Shown here: in pieces, positions 18,363 to 26,894 of the stretch
Position numbering within the stretch: the first letter of the stretch is position 1
Layout: each line of letters opens with the position of its first letter
Source of the DNA: Flavihumibacter sp. UBA7668
GTDB lineage: Bacteria; Bacteroidota; Bacteroidia; Chitinophagales; Chitinophagaceae
Assembly (NCBI RefSeq): GCF_002483205.1
Contig: NZ_DLHM01000005.1
Location: forward strand, 418,625-482,624
DNA: 64,000 bases
Reading direction: 5' to 3'
Notes under the pieces: generated by a model
Told to the model about the DNA's origin: nothing
What the model saw: only the letters and a program-made list of their open reading frames with translations
Databases searched by the model: none
Made by a program: the position numbers and the translations under genes

Positions 18363-18517
18363 TAATTATGGAGACTGCACAAAATAACGGTGCTAATTCA
18401 TTTTTGAGTATTAAAAGTTCTATTTAAAGCAGTTTTCCAACAATTACGAAGGCTTTCATAGGTGTTTTCAACTAGTCCAGAACATTTAAACCAAAGCACT
18501 GTTATAGTTTTTTGCCA

Positions 18518-18555
18518 CTATTTATACTCTTTTGTATAAATAGGTCTTACCTTTG
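18518..18555 (+). promoter_or_regulatory. Promoter and inverted repeat ahead of the SUF operon
   Basis: TACCTTTG at 18548-18555 is an exact match to the -7 consensus TAnnTTTG, 34 bases before sufB. Just upstream is a perfect 10-bp inverted repeat (CTATTTATAC at 18518-18527, GTATAAATAG at 18534-18543, loop of six). It covers the region between the -33 and -7 boxes and would suit a dimeric repressor such as the Rrf2 protein encoded at the end of the operon. Operator function is inferred. No -33 TTTG sits at the standard spacing. Confidence 0.55.
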
Positions 18556-18589
18556 TGGCCAATTTTAGCAACTGAATAGTATTTGTAGT

Positions 18590-20035
18590 ATGAACGACGG
18601 ATTAAGTACGATAGAACAACAGATAACCAGCGATTATAAATACGGGTTCACCAGCAATTTGGAAGCCGATCAGGCACCTAAAGGGCTGAATGAAGACATT
18701 ATCCGTTTTATATCCGGCCGTAAAAACGAACCGGAATGGATGCTGGAATGGCGCCTGAAAGCCTACCGCTACTGGCTGAAGATGGAAGTGCCGGATTGGG
18801 CAAATATCAAGTATCCAGCCATTGATTTTCAAGATATTATCTATTATTCTGCCCCCAAACAAAGCAAAAAACTGAATAGTCTGGATGAAATCGATCCCGA
18901 ACTGCGCCGGACCTTTGAAAAACTTGGCATTTCCCTGGATGAGCAGAAACGCCTTAGTGGAGTGGCAGTGGATGCTGTAATTGACTCAGTATCAGTGGCC
19001 ACCACCTTCCGCGAGCAACTGGGCGAATTGGGAATTATTTTCTGTTCCATCAGTGAAGCCATCCAGGAGCACCCCGAACTGATTAAAAAATACCTGGGAT
19101 CAGTGGTGCCCATGACGGATAATTTTTATTCTGCCCTGAATGCTGCTGTATTTACCGACGGGTCTTTCTGTTATATCCCCAAAGGAGTACGTTGTCCAAT
19201 GGAACTTTCCACCTATTTCCGGATCAATGCCGAAAATACCGGTCAGTTTGAGCGTACCCTGATTGTTGCAGAGGATAGCAGTTATGTATCCTATCTCGAA
19301 GGTTGTACAGCCCCTATGCGGGATGAAAATCAGCTCCATGCTGCTGTTGTAGAGCTGATCGCGATGGATCATGCCGAAATCAAATACTCCACCGTCCAGA
19401 ACTGGTATCCCGGTGATAAGGAAGGTAAGGGAGGAATTTACAATTTTGTAACCAAGCGGGGTATCTGTGCAGGAGTACATTCTAAAATTTCCTGGACCCA
19501 GGTGGAAACCGGATCAGCAGTAACCTGGAAATATCCAAGCTGTATTCTTAAAGGGGATTATTCAACCGGAGAGTTTTACAGTGTAGCCGTTACCAATCAC
19601 CACCAACAGGCTGATACCGGTACAAAAATGATCCATCTTGGAAAAAATACCCGCAGCCGGATCGTTTCCAAAGGAATATCTGCAGGTGTTAGCCATAACA
19701 GTTATCGTGGATTGGTAAGTGTTGCCAAAAACGCCTCCAATGCAAGAAATTTTTCACAGTGTGATTCGCTGTTATTGGGCGATCGTTGTGGGGCGCATAC
19801 CTTCCCTTATATAGAAGTAAAAAACAATACAGCCCAGGTTGAACATGAGGCCACTACTTCAAAAATAGGAGAGGACCAGATTTTTTATTGTAACCAGCGC
19901 GGTATCGATACCGAAACAGCGGTTGCATTAATCGTAAATGGTTTTGCCAAAGAGGTGATGAATCAGCTACCCATGGAGTTTGCCGTGGAAGCGCAGAAAT
20001 TACTGGCCATCACCCTCGAAGGAAGTGTTGGTTAA
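18590..20035 (+). CDS. sufB: SufB, Fe-S cluster scaffold protein
   Basis: A 481-residue SufB, the scaffold subunit of the SufBC2D complex, on which sulfur and iron are assembled into clusters in the cytoplasm. Family landmarks are AVFTDGSFCYIPKGVRCPMELSTYFRIN, SYLEGCTAPMRDENQLHAAVVEL, and the C-terminal half helix with GISAGVSHNSYRGLV, CDSLLLGDRCGAHTFPYIE and EHEATTSKIGEDQIFYCNQRG. The length is normal. It is the first gene of sufBCDSE and has the operon promoter immediately upstream. Confidence 0.97.
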   Translation: MNDGLSTIEQQITSDYKYGFTSNLEADQAPKGLNEDIIRFISGRKNEPEWMLEWRLKAYRYWLKMEVPDWANIKYPAIDFQDIIYYSAPKQSKKLNSLDEIDPELRRTFEKLGISLDEQKRLSGVAVDAVIDSVSVATTFREQLGELGIIFCSISEAIQEHPELIKKYLGSVVPMTDNFYSALNAAVFTDGSFCYIPKGVRCPMELSTYFRINAENTGQFERTLIVAEDSSYVSYLEGCTAPMRDENQLHAAVVELIAMDHAEIKYSTVQNWYPGDKEGKGGIYNFVTKRGICAGVHSKISWTQVETGSAVTWKYPSCILKGDYSTGEFYSVAVTNHHQQADTGTKMIHLGKNTRSRIVSKGISAGVSHNSYRGLVSVAKNASNARNFSQCDSLLLGDRCGAHTFPYIEVKNNTAQVEHEATTSKIGEDQIFYCNQRGIDTETAVALIVNGFAKEVMNQLPMEFAVEAQKLLAITLEGSVG

Positions 20036-20064
20036 TCATTAAAACAATTTTGAAATAACACGTT

Positions 20065-20820
20065 ATGTTACAAATAAAGGATTTACAAGCAGGTATTGAA
20101 GGAAAAGAAATTCTCAAAGGCATCAACCTCACCATACAACCCGGTGAAGTACATGCCATCATGGGACCCAATGGTTCCGGAAAAAGCACCCTGGCAGCCG
20201 TACTGGCTGGTCGTTCGGATTATGAAGTAACCGGCGGATCGGTGGAATTTCTGGGCAAAGATCTCCTGGATCTTTCTCCGGAAGCCAGAGCCGGCGAAGG
20301 ACTGTTTCTTGCCTTCCAATATCCGGTTGAAATACCTGGATTAAGTACCATCAATTTCATGAAAACTGCAGTTAATGAAGTACGCAAATACCGTGGAGAA
20401 CCTACCCTCGATGCTGCTGAATTCCTGAAACTGATGAAGGAAAAAATGAACCTCGTAAACATCGATAAAAACCTCTTAACCCGCTCGCTGAATGAAGGGT
20501 TCTCCGGTGGTGAAAAAAAGCGGAATGAAGTATTCCAAATGGCCATGCTGGAACCTCGCCTTGCCATCCTGGATGAAACCGATTCCGGTTTGGATATCGA
20601 TGCCATCCGCATTGCAGCAGCCGGTGTTAATGCCGTTCGAAGTAAAGAAAATGCAACACTTGTAATTACCCACTATCAGCGTCTGCTCGATTATATCATT
20701 CCTGATTTTGTACATGTGCTGTACAATGGAAGAATTGTGAAATCCGGTGGCAAAGAATTGGCACTGGAACTGGAAGAGACAGGCTATAGTTTTCTTAAAA
20801 ATGAGATGAATATTGCATGA
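20065..20820 (+). CDS. sufC: SufC, Fe-S assembly ATPase
   Basis: A 251-residue ABC-type ATPase that powers conformational change of SufB-SufD. Walker A is GPNGSGKST (residues 34-42), the ABC signature is FSGGEKKRNE, Walker B is LAILDETDSGLDID (with the DETDSGLD motif typical of SufC) and the switch histidine is in VITHYQRLL. It is soluble and has no membrane partner, as expected. It lies 29 bases after sufB and overlaps sufD by 4 bases (ATGA), so SufC and SufD are coupled in translation. Confidence 0.97.
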   Translation: MLQIKDLQAGIEGKEILKGINLTIQPGEVHAIMGPNGSGKSTLAAVLAGRSDYEVTGGSVEFLGKDLLDLSPEARAGEGLFLAFQYPVEIPGLSTINFMKTAVNEVRKYRGEPTLDAAEFLKLMKEKMNLVNIDKNLLTRSLNEGFSGGEKKRNEVFQMAMLEPRLAILDETDSGLDIDAIRIAAAGVNAVRSKENATLVITHYQRLLDYIIPDFVHVLYNGRIVKSGGKELALELEETGYSFLKNEMNIA

Positions 20821-22106
20821 GTACGATCAATATAATTAAAGACAGGGCCCGGCAATTGGGAGCTGATCAGTTGGATGCCCTTCAACCGATCCGCACCGCT
20901 GCACTGGCATCGTTTGACAAGTTAGGTGTTCCGGCAGTTAAACACGAAGAGTGGAAATATACACGCGTAAGCCAGTTGTTCAATCAGGCGTACCAGATTG
21001 GAGCAGATACTGCTACTTCAGATCTGAACTGGCAGGCATTTCGTTTACCCGAATTTGAAACAGCGAATGAGCTGGTATTTATCAATGGAGTTTACAATGC
21101 TGCTGCCTCTACCGTTCGCTCTGCCGGATTGGTGGTGCTTCCCCTGCAGGATGCTGCACAAGGCGAATATGCTTCCATTGTATCAAAACACCTGGGCCAT
21201 AGTGCTCAATACCTGAATGATGGTATCAATGCATTAAATACATCTTTCCTTGTTGGAAGTGTTTTTATTGGCGTGAATCGCTCTACTGAAATTGAACACC
21301 CCATTTATATCTATAATATAAATGACGGAAGGAAAGAAAATGTATTTGCGCAACCACGCACCCTGGTACATGTTGCTGAAAATGCCGGTGTGGTGTTGGT
21401 GGAAACCTATGGCAGTATCGGCTCGGCAGATCATTTTACCAACCAGGTTGTTGAAGTGGTGGTGGAACAGGATGCCAGAATTGAATACTATAAAATTCAA
21501 AATGACAGTGCCCGATCCAGTCAGGTAAGTACTACCCATTTCCGCCAGGTAGGTAAAAGTTATGTGCATGCCGTAACCATTTCATTGAATGGTGCAATGG
21601 TTCGGAATAACCTGAATATGGTTATGGAGGCAGAATATTGTGAATCCAATATGTATGGACTCTATTTTACTTCTGATTCCTGCCATATAGACAATCATAC
21701 CATTGTTGATAATGTGAAACCGCATTGCCTCAGCAATGAATTTTACAAAGGCATTCTGGATGGTTCATCTACCGGTGTATTCAATGGAAAAATATTTGTT
21801 CGTCAGGATGCACAGAAAATAAATGCCTTCCAGTCAAATAAAAATATCCTGCTCTCTGATACTGCCAGTGTGTATACCAAACCGCAGTTGGAGATTTTTG
21901 CAGACGATGTGAAATGTTCACACGGTTGTACCATCGGTCGACTTGATGAAGAAGGCCTGTTTTACCTGCGTTCCCGCGGAATAACGGAAGCAATTGCCAG
22001 GTCGCTGCTCTTGCATTCTTTCGCCATTGATATCCTGGAACAGGTAAAGCCGGATGCCATTCGGGCATACATAGATCAACTTATTTCTGAACGTTTAGGA
22101 TCTTAA
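20817..22106 (+). CDS. sufD: SufD, Fe-S assembly scaffold partner
   Basis: A 429-residue paralogue of SufB and third member of SufBC2D. The N-terminus contains HEEWKYTRV, and the C-terminal beta-helix contains HCLSNEFYKGILDGSSTGVFNGKIFVRQDAQKINAFQSNKN (seen as consecutive motifs), QLEIFADDVKCSHGCTIG and LFYLRSRGI, which are family hallmarks. The conserved Cys of DVKCSHGCT is present. ATGA overlap with sufC and a 1-base gap to sufS show a tight operon. Confidence 0.96.
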   Translation: MSTINIIKDRARQLGADQLDALQPIRTAALASFDKLGVPAVKHEEWKYTRVSQLFNQAYQIGADTATSDLNWQAFRLPEFETANELVFINGVYNAAASTVRSAGLVVLPLQDAAQGEYASIVSKHLGHSAQYLNDGINALNTSFLVGSVFIGVNRSTEIEHPIYIYNINDGRKENVFAQPRTLVHVAENAGVVLVETYGSIGSADHFTNQVVEVVVEQDARIEYYKIQNDSARSSQVSTTHFRQVGKSYVHAVTISLNGAMVRNNLNMVMEAEYCESNMYGLYFTSDSCHIDNHTIVDNVKPHCLSNEFYKGILDGSSTGVFNGKIFVRQDAQKINAFQSNKNILLSDTASVYTKPQLEIFADDVKCSHGCTIGRLDEEGLFYLRSRGITEAIARSLLLHSFAIDILEQVKPDAIRAYIDQLISERLGS

Positions 22107-22107
22107 T

Positions 22108-23352
22108 ATGGAAACGCTTACCCGATCTGAACTTTTAACAGATAGTACTGCCATCCGGCAACAATTTCCTATCCTCAACAGGATGGTAAAGGGAAAACCA
22201 TTGGTATATCTGGATAATGCCGCTACTACGCAAAAACCCCTTGCAGTAATAGACGCGCTGACACACTATTATTCCCATTACAATGCCAATATTCACAGGG
22301 GCATTCACAGCCTGGCTGAAGAAGCAACCGCTGCTTTTGAAGCTACCCGTGATACAGTAAAAGAATTTATAGGCGCCGCTCATCGGGAAGAAATCATATT
22401 TACAAAAGGCGCTACTGAAGGTATCAACCTTGTTGCCTATACCTGGGCCAGAAAGAATATTAAAGCGGGTGATGAAATCCTGGTTTCCGGTATGGAACAC
22501 CATAGCAATATCGTTCCCTGGCAAATCATTGCCGGCGAAAACGGAGCCAGAGTAGTTCCCATTCCCGTGCTGGATGACGGTACGATGGATATGAGCGCAT
22601 TTCAGCGCTTACTCACGAAGAAGACAAAGCTGGTTGCAGTAGTCCACGCATCCAATTCGCTCGGCACTATCAACCCGGTAAATAGTATTGTTGCGCAGGC
22701 ACATGCAGTTGGTGCAAAAGTTTTGGTGGATGGTGCGCAGTCAACCGTACACCTTTCCTTTGATGTGCAGGATATGGATTGTGATTTCTTTGTATTCTCC
22801 GGACATAAAGTATATGGTCCAACCGGATCAGGTGCACTCTACGGAAAAAAAGAACTGCTGGAAACCATGCCGGTATTTCATGGTGGTGGTGAAATGATCA
22901 AAGAGGTAAGCTTTGAAGGCACAACCTATAATGAACTGCCTTATAAATATGAAGCCGGAACTCCCAATATTGCCGACACAATTGCCCTGAAATTTGCCCT
23001 TGATTTCGTAAATGAAATCGGGAAAGAAACTATTCATCAGTATGAACAGGGATTGCTGAACTACGCAACCGATGCACTGGAACAAATTAAAGGCCTGAAA
23101 ATTATTGGAAAAGCACCGGAAAAAACAAGTGTGATTTCCTTTATAGTGGATGGTGTTCATCCACAGGATCTTGGAATTTTGCTCGACAATAAAGGTATTG
23201 CCGTACGAACTGGTCATCATTGTACACAACCATTAATGGATCGTTTTGGTATTCCGGGCACTACTCGTGCATCCTTTGCCATGTATACTTCCTATGCTGA
23301 AATAGATGCACTCACTGAAGGACTGGAACGTTCTATTAAAACCTTGTTATAA
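22108..23352 (+). CDS. sufS: SufS, group II cysteine desulfurase
   Basis: A 414-residue PLP enzyme that removes sulfur from cysteine and passes it as persulfide to SufE. The PLP lysine is Lys234 in SGHKVYGPTGSG and the active-site cysteine is Cys372 in RTGHHCTQP, in the short loop of group II (SufS/CsdA) enzymes. The N-terminal substrate motifs VYLDNAATTQKP and NANIHRGIH are also present. It lies between sufD and sufE with 1-2 base gaps. Confidence 0.97.
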   Translation: METLTRSELLTDSTAIRQQFPILNRMVKGKPLVYLDNAATTQKPLAVIDALTHYYSHYNANIHRGIHSLAEEATAAFEATRDTVKEFIGAAHREEIIFTKGATEGINLVAYTWARKNIKAGDEILVSGMEHHSNIVPWQIIAGENGARVVPIPVLDDGTMDMSAFQRLLTKKTKLVAVVHASNSLGTINPVNSIVAQAHAVGAKVLVDGAQSTVHLSFDVQDMDCDFFVFSGHKVYGPTGSGALYGKKELLETMPVFHGGGEMIKEVSFEGTTYNELPYKYEAGTPNIADTIALKFALDFVNEIGKETIHQYEQGLLNYATDALEQIKGLKIIGKAPEKTSVISFIVDGVHPQDLGILLDNKGIAVRTGHHCTQPLMDRFGIPGTTRASFAMYTSYAEIDALTEGLERSIKTLL

Positions 23353-23354
23353 CT

Positions 23355-23801
23355 ATGGCGGTACGACCAACTATAGAAGAACTGGAAGAGGAAATAGTAG
23401 AAAATTTTTCGTTGTTCGATTCCTGGGATGAGAAGTATGAATACATAATAGACCTGGGAAAAAAATTACCGGCACTGGAAGCAGAACACAAAAAAGATGA
23501 AAACAAAGTGAGGGGATGTCAGTCCACCGTTTGGCTGGTTGCCAGCTATTCAGACGGACTTGTACATTTTAAAGCGGATAGCGATGCCGTAATTGTAAAG
23601 GGACTGATTAGTATGTTGATCCAGGTACTCTCCGTACATACTCCTGATGAAATTATTCAGGCAAAACTGGGCTTTATTGATCGTATCGGGATGACGACCC
23701 ACCTGGCGCAAACCCGTTCAAACGGATTGCTCTCGATGGTGAAACAAATGAAAAACTTCGCACTGGCATTTAAATTGCAAAACGAATCTGCAAAGCAGTA
23801 A
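23355..23801 (+). CDS. sufE: SufE, sulfur acceptor for SufS
   Basis: A 148-residue SufE. The persulfide-accepting cysteine is Cys55 in KVRGCQSTVWL, followed by FKADSDAVIVKGLISMLI, the standard family core. It stimulates SufS and relays sulfur to SufB. The length is normal. It begins 2 bases after sufS and is followed 4 bases later by a DUF59 gene. Confidence 0.96.
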   Translation: MAVRPTIEELEEEIVENFSLFDSWDEKYEYIIDLGKKLPALEAEHKKDENKVRGCQSTVWLVASYSDGLVHFKADSDAVIVKGLISMLIQVLSVHTPDEIIQAKLGFIDRIGMTTHLAQTRSNGLLSMVKQMKNFALAFKLQNESAKQ

Positions 23802-23805
23802 TAAT

Positions 23806-24117
23806 ATGGACACAGAAGCTTTGAAAGAACAGGTGATTGATTGTATTAAAACCATTTTTGATCCGGAATTACCGGTTAACATCTATGAGCTGGGATTGAT
23901 CTATGAAGTAGATATTCTCCCACTGAATAATGTTCAGATTGTTATGACCCTGACGGCTCCCGGTTGCCCTGCGGCACAATCGCTGCCCATTGAAGTAGAC
24001 CAGAAAGTACGTCAGATAGAAGGTGTGAATGATGTGCATGTAAGTGTTACCTGGAATCCACCCTGGAATAAATCAATGATGTCAGAAGCTGCCCAATTAG
24101 AATTAGGTATGTTTTAA
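23806..24117 (+). CDS. DUF59 / MIP18-family Fe-S protein maturation factor (SufT-like)
   Basis: A 103-residue MIP18-type protein. It has the family motifs PELPVNIYELGLIYEV and MTLTAPGCPAAQSLP with the conserved Cys54, and ends VTWNPPWNKSMMSEAAQLELGMF. Such proteins (SufT, or the related PaaD) help load or carry clusters to target proteins. Its position, 4 bases after sufE and 9 bases before the Rrf2 gene, favours a SUF role over phenylacetate metabolism. The name SufT is often used for this position, but I leave the symbol empty because the subfamily cannot be fixed by eye. Confidence 0.9.
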   Translation: MDTEALKEQVIDCIKTIFDPELPVNIYELGLIYEVDILPLNNVQIVMTLTAPGCPAAQSLPIEVDQKVRQIEGVNDVHVSVTWNPPWNKSMMSEAAQLELGMF

Positions 24118-24126
24118 ACGATTTCC

Positions 24127-24594
24127 ATGAAGATAACAGCACAGGAAGAAATCGGATTACGTATTATGTTACGCGTTGCCAATTGCGGAAACGATGCAGG
24201 ACTCAGCATTCCCCAGCTTAGTGATGCAGAAGGTATCAGCATACCTTATGTAGCCAAACTTACCCGCCTCTTGAGGCAGAAGGGGTTCCTGAACAGTACG
24301 CCGGGTAATAAAGGTGGTTATGTGCTGTCCCGTCCCGCAAATCAAATCATTGTAAACGATCTTCTGAAAGTACTTGGCGGTGCCCTTTTCGATACCAGTT
24401 TTTGTAACCTCCATAGTGGAGGCATGAAGCTTTGTACCAATTCTGTGGATTGCTCCGTGCGCTCCCTCTGGAAAATGATGCAACTGGTATTGGATGAATT
24501 ATTACAGCAATTAACCCTGAGTGATTTATCAAACTCCGAACTGGAAGCAGAACGAATTATTTCACGGGTATTTGCTCCAAAACCGGTGGTTTAA
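24127..24594 (+). CDS. Rrf2/IscR-like transcriptional regulator of the SUF operon
   Basis: A 155-residue Rrf2-family winged-helix regulator. The N-terminal DNA-binding domain runs from EEIGLRIMLRVA through LSDAEGISIPYVAKLTRLLRQKGFLNSTPGNKGGYVLSRP. Three cysteines, Cys93, Cys103 and Cys109, lie where IscR binds a [2Fe-2S] cluster, though the first spacing is 9 rather than 5. It is the last gene of the SUF operon, a sensible place for a feedback sensor of cluster status acting on the inverted repeat at 18518-18543. Its last 38 bases overlap the convergent kinase gene. Confidence 0.92.
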   Translation: MKITAQEEIGLRIMLRVANCGNDAGLSIPQLSDAEGISIPYVAKLTRLLRQKGFLNSTPGNKGGYVLSRPANQIIVNDLLKVLGGALFDTSFCNLHSGGMKLCTNSVDCSVRSLWKMMQLVLDELLQQLTLSDLSNSELEAERIISRVFAPKPVV

Positions 24595-26407
24595 ATTTTA
24601 CAATTAGTTCGCAACCTTTCCCCGGTTCCGTTTCAATGGATAATACTCCATTGAACAGGGTTGCCCTGGTTTTCATATTCATCAATCCAACCCCGCTGCT
24701 TTTCTTGGTTAGATCAAATCCAACTCCGTCATCTTTGATCCGGAGCTCCAGATTATTGTCTTTTTTCCCCAGATAAAAATGAATCTGGCTGGCCTTTGCA
24801 TACTTGGTGATATTGTTGAATTGCTCCTGACATATCCGGTAAATAGACAGCTTAAAGGGTTCTTCGATAGAATGTTCATCAAACTCGGTAAGGGAATGAT
24901 AAATCGTAGTGCCTATTCCACTGGCAACATTTTCAAACAATTGCAATAAGTTATCTTTAAGATGACCATCATTCAGTGTTGGCGGTATCAGCGAATGCGA
25001 CAGTGTCCTGATTTCATCTATGGCATTTTGAATCAGCTCATCCGATTTTTCCATAAAAACCTGCTGATCGTCACTGGTTGTTTTACTTAGTCCAAGATAA
25101 AGACGCGCACTGGCAAGAATCTGGTTGATATTATCATGTAATTCCCGGCCTATTTCCTGACGCTCCGATTCCTGTGCGGAAATCACGGCATTCGTCATTT
25201 CTTTCTGCGCCTTTACCCGTTCTTCTTCCAGCTGGTTTTCCAATTTCAATCGTTCCGTAACATTGTTTCCCAGCGCCATGATACAGGGGATTCCCTTATA
25301 ATCAATCCGGTGTGAAACAAATTCAATATAAATTTTCTCCCCGGTTTTACTGATAATCCGGGTAATATGTGTTTCCCTGAATTGTTTGTCTGCCCTCGCC
25401 TTTGCTGCCAGCTCTTCAATTGTTTCAGATCGTTCAGCCAATCCTCCTTTTAAGATCGATTTACCCTCCAGATCTTCCCGCTTATACCCGGAATGTTTTT
25501 CAGTAGACTCATTAATTTCCATGATAGTGTAATCATGCAGATTCCAGATAATAATAGCCGCCGGATTATTTTCAAAAAGATAACGATACTCTTCTTCCGA
25601 TTCTTTCAGAATTCTCTCTGCTTCCTTCCGTTGCGAAATGTCCTGCGTTGCCCCAATAAAACGAATGGCCTTCCCCAATTCATTGCGGATGATATATCCC
25701 CGGTCCTGTATATAAGCATAGTTGCCATCATCCTTAAGAAAACGGTATTCCAGTTCAAACTGCTGCAAGGCCGGATTCTCTTTATAACTATTTATTTTTT
25801 GAACCACTTCCTCACGCTCATTCGGATGTATCTGTTCCACCCATTTCAGTTCGGTACCATAGCGTTCATGATCATAATCGGTTTTGAATAATTTTTTCCA
25901 TCCCTCTGCATTCCGGTAAACCTCTCCGGTAATCAGGTTAAGATCCCAAACCATATCATTGGTTGCTTTACTTACCAGATCATACCGTTCATTGCTCTCC
26001 TGCAAGGCCTGCAGGTTATTCATACGTTCAATGGAATAAAGAATGGTTTTTGAAAGCAGCTTTTCATCAAAATCTCCTTTGATCAGATAATCCTGTGCTC
26101 CCAGCGTAATGGCATCCAGCGCAGTATTCATATCGGATACCCCAGATAGAATTACCACAGGTGTGTAACCTGCATTTTCACGGATGGAGGTGAAGGATTT
26201 AATTCCGAAACTGTCTGGAAGTGATAAGTCCAGCAGCACAATATCCACCGCATGTTCCTTTAAAACTTCCTGTGCCTGTCTGATGGATTCCGTCGTAAAC
26301 AGTTCCCTGATTTTTATTCCGGAACTCAGTAATAATTCTTCCAGTAAAAACTGGTCTCCCGGATTATCTTCCACCATCAGAATATTCAGCTCATTGTTGT
26401 GTATCAT
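24557..26407 (-). CDS. Hybrid REC-PAS-PAS histidine kinase, HisKA_3 (NarL-partner) type
   Basis: A 616-residue soluble kinase. An N-terminal receiver (phosphoacceptor Asp60 in LLDLSLP, Lys110 in YLIKG) is followed by two PAS domains (about 140-265 and 268-385). Next come a HisKA_3 domain with the phosphoacceptor in GRELHDNINQ and a HATPase domain (YRICQEQFNNITKYAKAS, DDGVGFDL, SGVGLMNM). HisKA_3 kinases usually phosphorylate NarL/LuxR-type regulators, and one is encoded divergently at 29462. The N-terminal receiver suggests it takes phosphate from the upstream kinase or receiver of the same operon (10 bases upstream). It has no membrane segment. The wiring is inferred. Confidence 0.92.
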   Translation of the reverse strand: MIHNNELNILMVEDNPGDQFLLEELLLSSGIKIRELFTTESIRQAQEVLKEHAVDIVLLDLSLPDSFGIKSFTSIRENAGYTPVVILSGVSDMNTALDAITLGAQDYLIKGDFDEKLLSKTILYSIERMNNLQALQESNERYDLVSKATNDMVWDLNLITGEVYRNAEGWKKLFKTDYDHERYGTELKWVEQIHPNEREEVVQKINSYKENPALQQFELEYRFLKDDGNYAYIQDRGYIIRNELGKAIRFIGATQDISQRKEAERILKESEEEYRYLFENNPAAIIIWNLHDYTIMEINESTEKHSGYKREDLEGKSILKGGLAERSETIEELAAKARADKQFRETHITRIISKTGEKIYIEFVSHRIDYKGIPCIMALGNNVTERLKLENQLEEERVKAQKEMTNAVISAQESERQEIGRELHDNINQILASARLYLGLSKTTSDDQQVFMEKSDELIQNAIDEIRTLSHSLIPPTLNDGHLKDNLLQLFENVASGIGTTIYHSLTEFDEHSIEEPFKLSIYRICQEQFNNITKYAKASQIHFYLGKKDNNLELRIKDDGVGFDLTKKSSGVGLMNMKTRATLFNGVLSIETEPGKGCELIVKFKPPVLEQIPVK

Positions 26408-26417
26408 TCTGTCTGGT

Positions 26418-26846
26418 TTAGCTATTTGGTAGTTGGGCAGTTTTCATCCAGAAAGATTCCATTGTTTTAACCACTTTTATAAAGCTGGAATAATCAACCG
26501 GTTTGGTTATAAAACAATTGGCATGATTTGAGTACGAATCAAAAATATCTTTATCAGAAGAGGATGTTGTCAGTATAATTACTGGCAAAGAGCAAAGTGT
26601 TTCATCCTGCTTGATTTTTTGCAACACTTCTTTCCCGTCAATTTTGGGAAGATTAATATCCAATAACACAAGGTCCGGACTTTCCACCTCTGTATACTTC
26701 CCGGTCTTAAACAGAAAATTTAAGGCTTCCTTGCCATCTTTTACAATAGAAATTTTCCGAATATTTTCAACTTCGTGTAATGCTTCACGGGTTAACAAAA
26801 TATCCCCTTCATTGTCTTCTACAAGTAATATATGCATGTTTTTCAT
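26418..26846 (-). CDS. Single-domain response regulator (Rcp1-like receiver)
   Basis: A 142-residue receiver with Asp11 (EDNEGD), phosphoacceptor Asp63 (LLDINLP), Thr93 and Lys115 (ITKP), numbered identically to the receiver at 16387. It lies 48 bases after the large kinase (26895-29141) and 10 bases before the REC-containing HisKA_3 kinase, so it could shuttle phosphate between them. No output domain is present. Confidence 0.93.
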   Translation of the reverse strand: MKNMHILLVEDNEGDILLTREALHEVENIRKISIVKDGKEALNFLFKTGKYTEVESPDLVLLDINLPKIDGKEVLQKIKQDETLCSLPVIILTTSSSDKDIFDSYSNHANCFITKPVDYSSFIKVVKTMESFWMKTAQLPNS

Positions 26847-26894
26847 GATACCTGGTATTGTTTCACTGGGTTGGACGTATATGAATGTAAAGAT

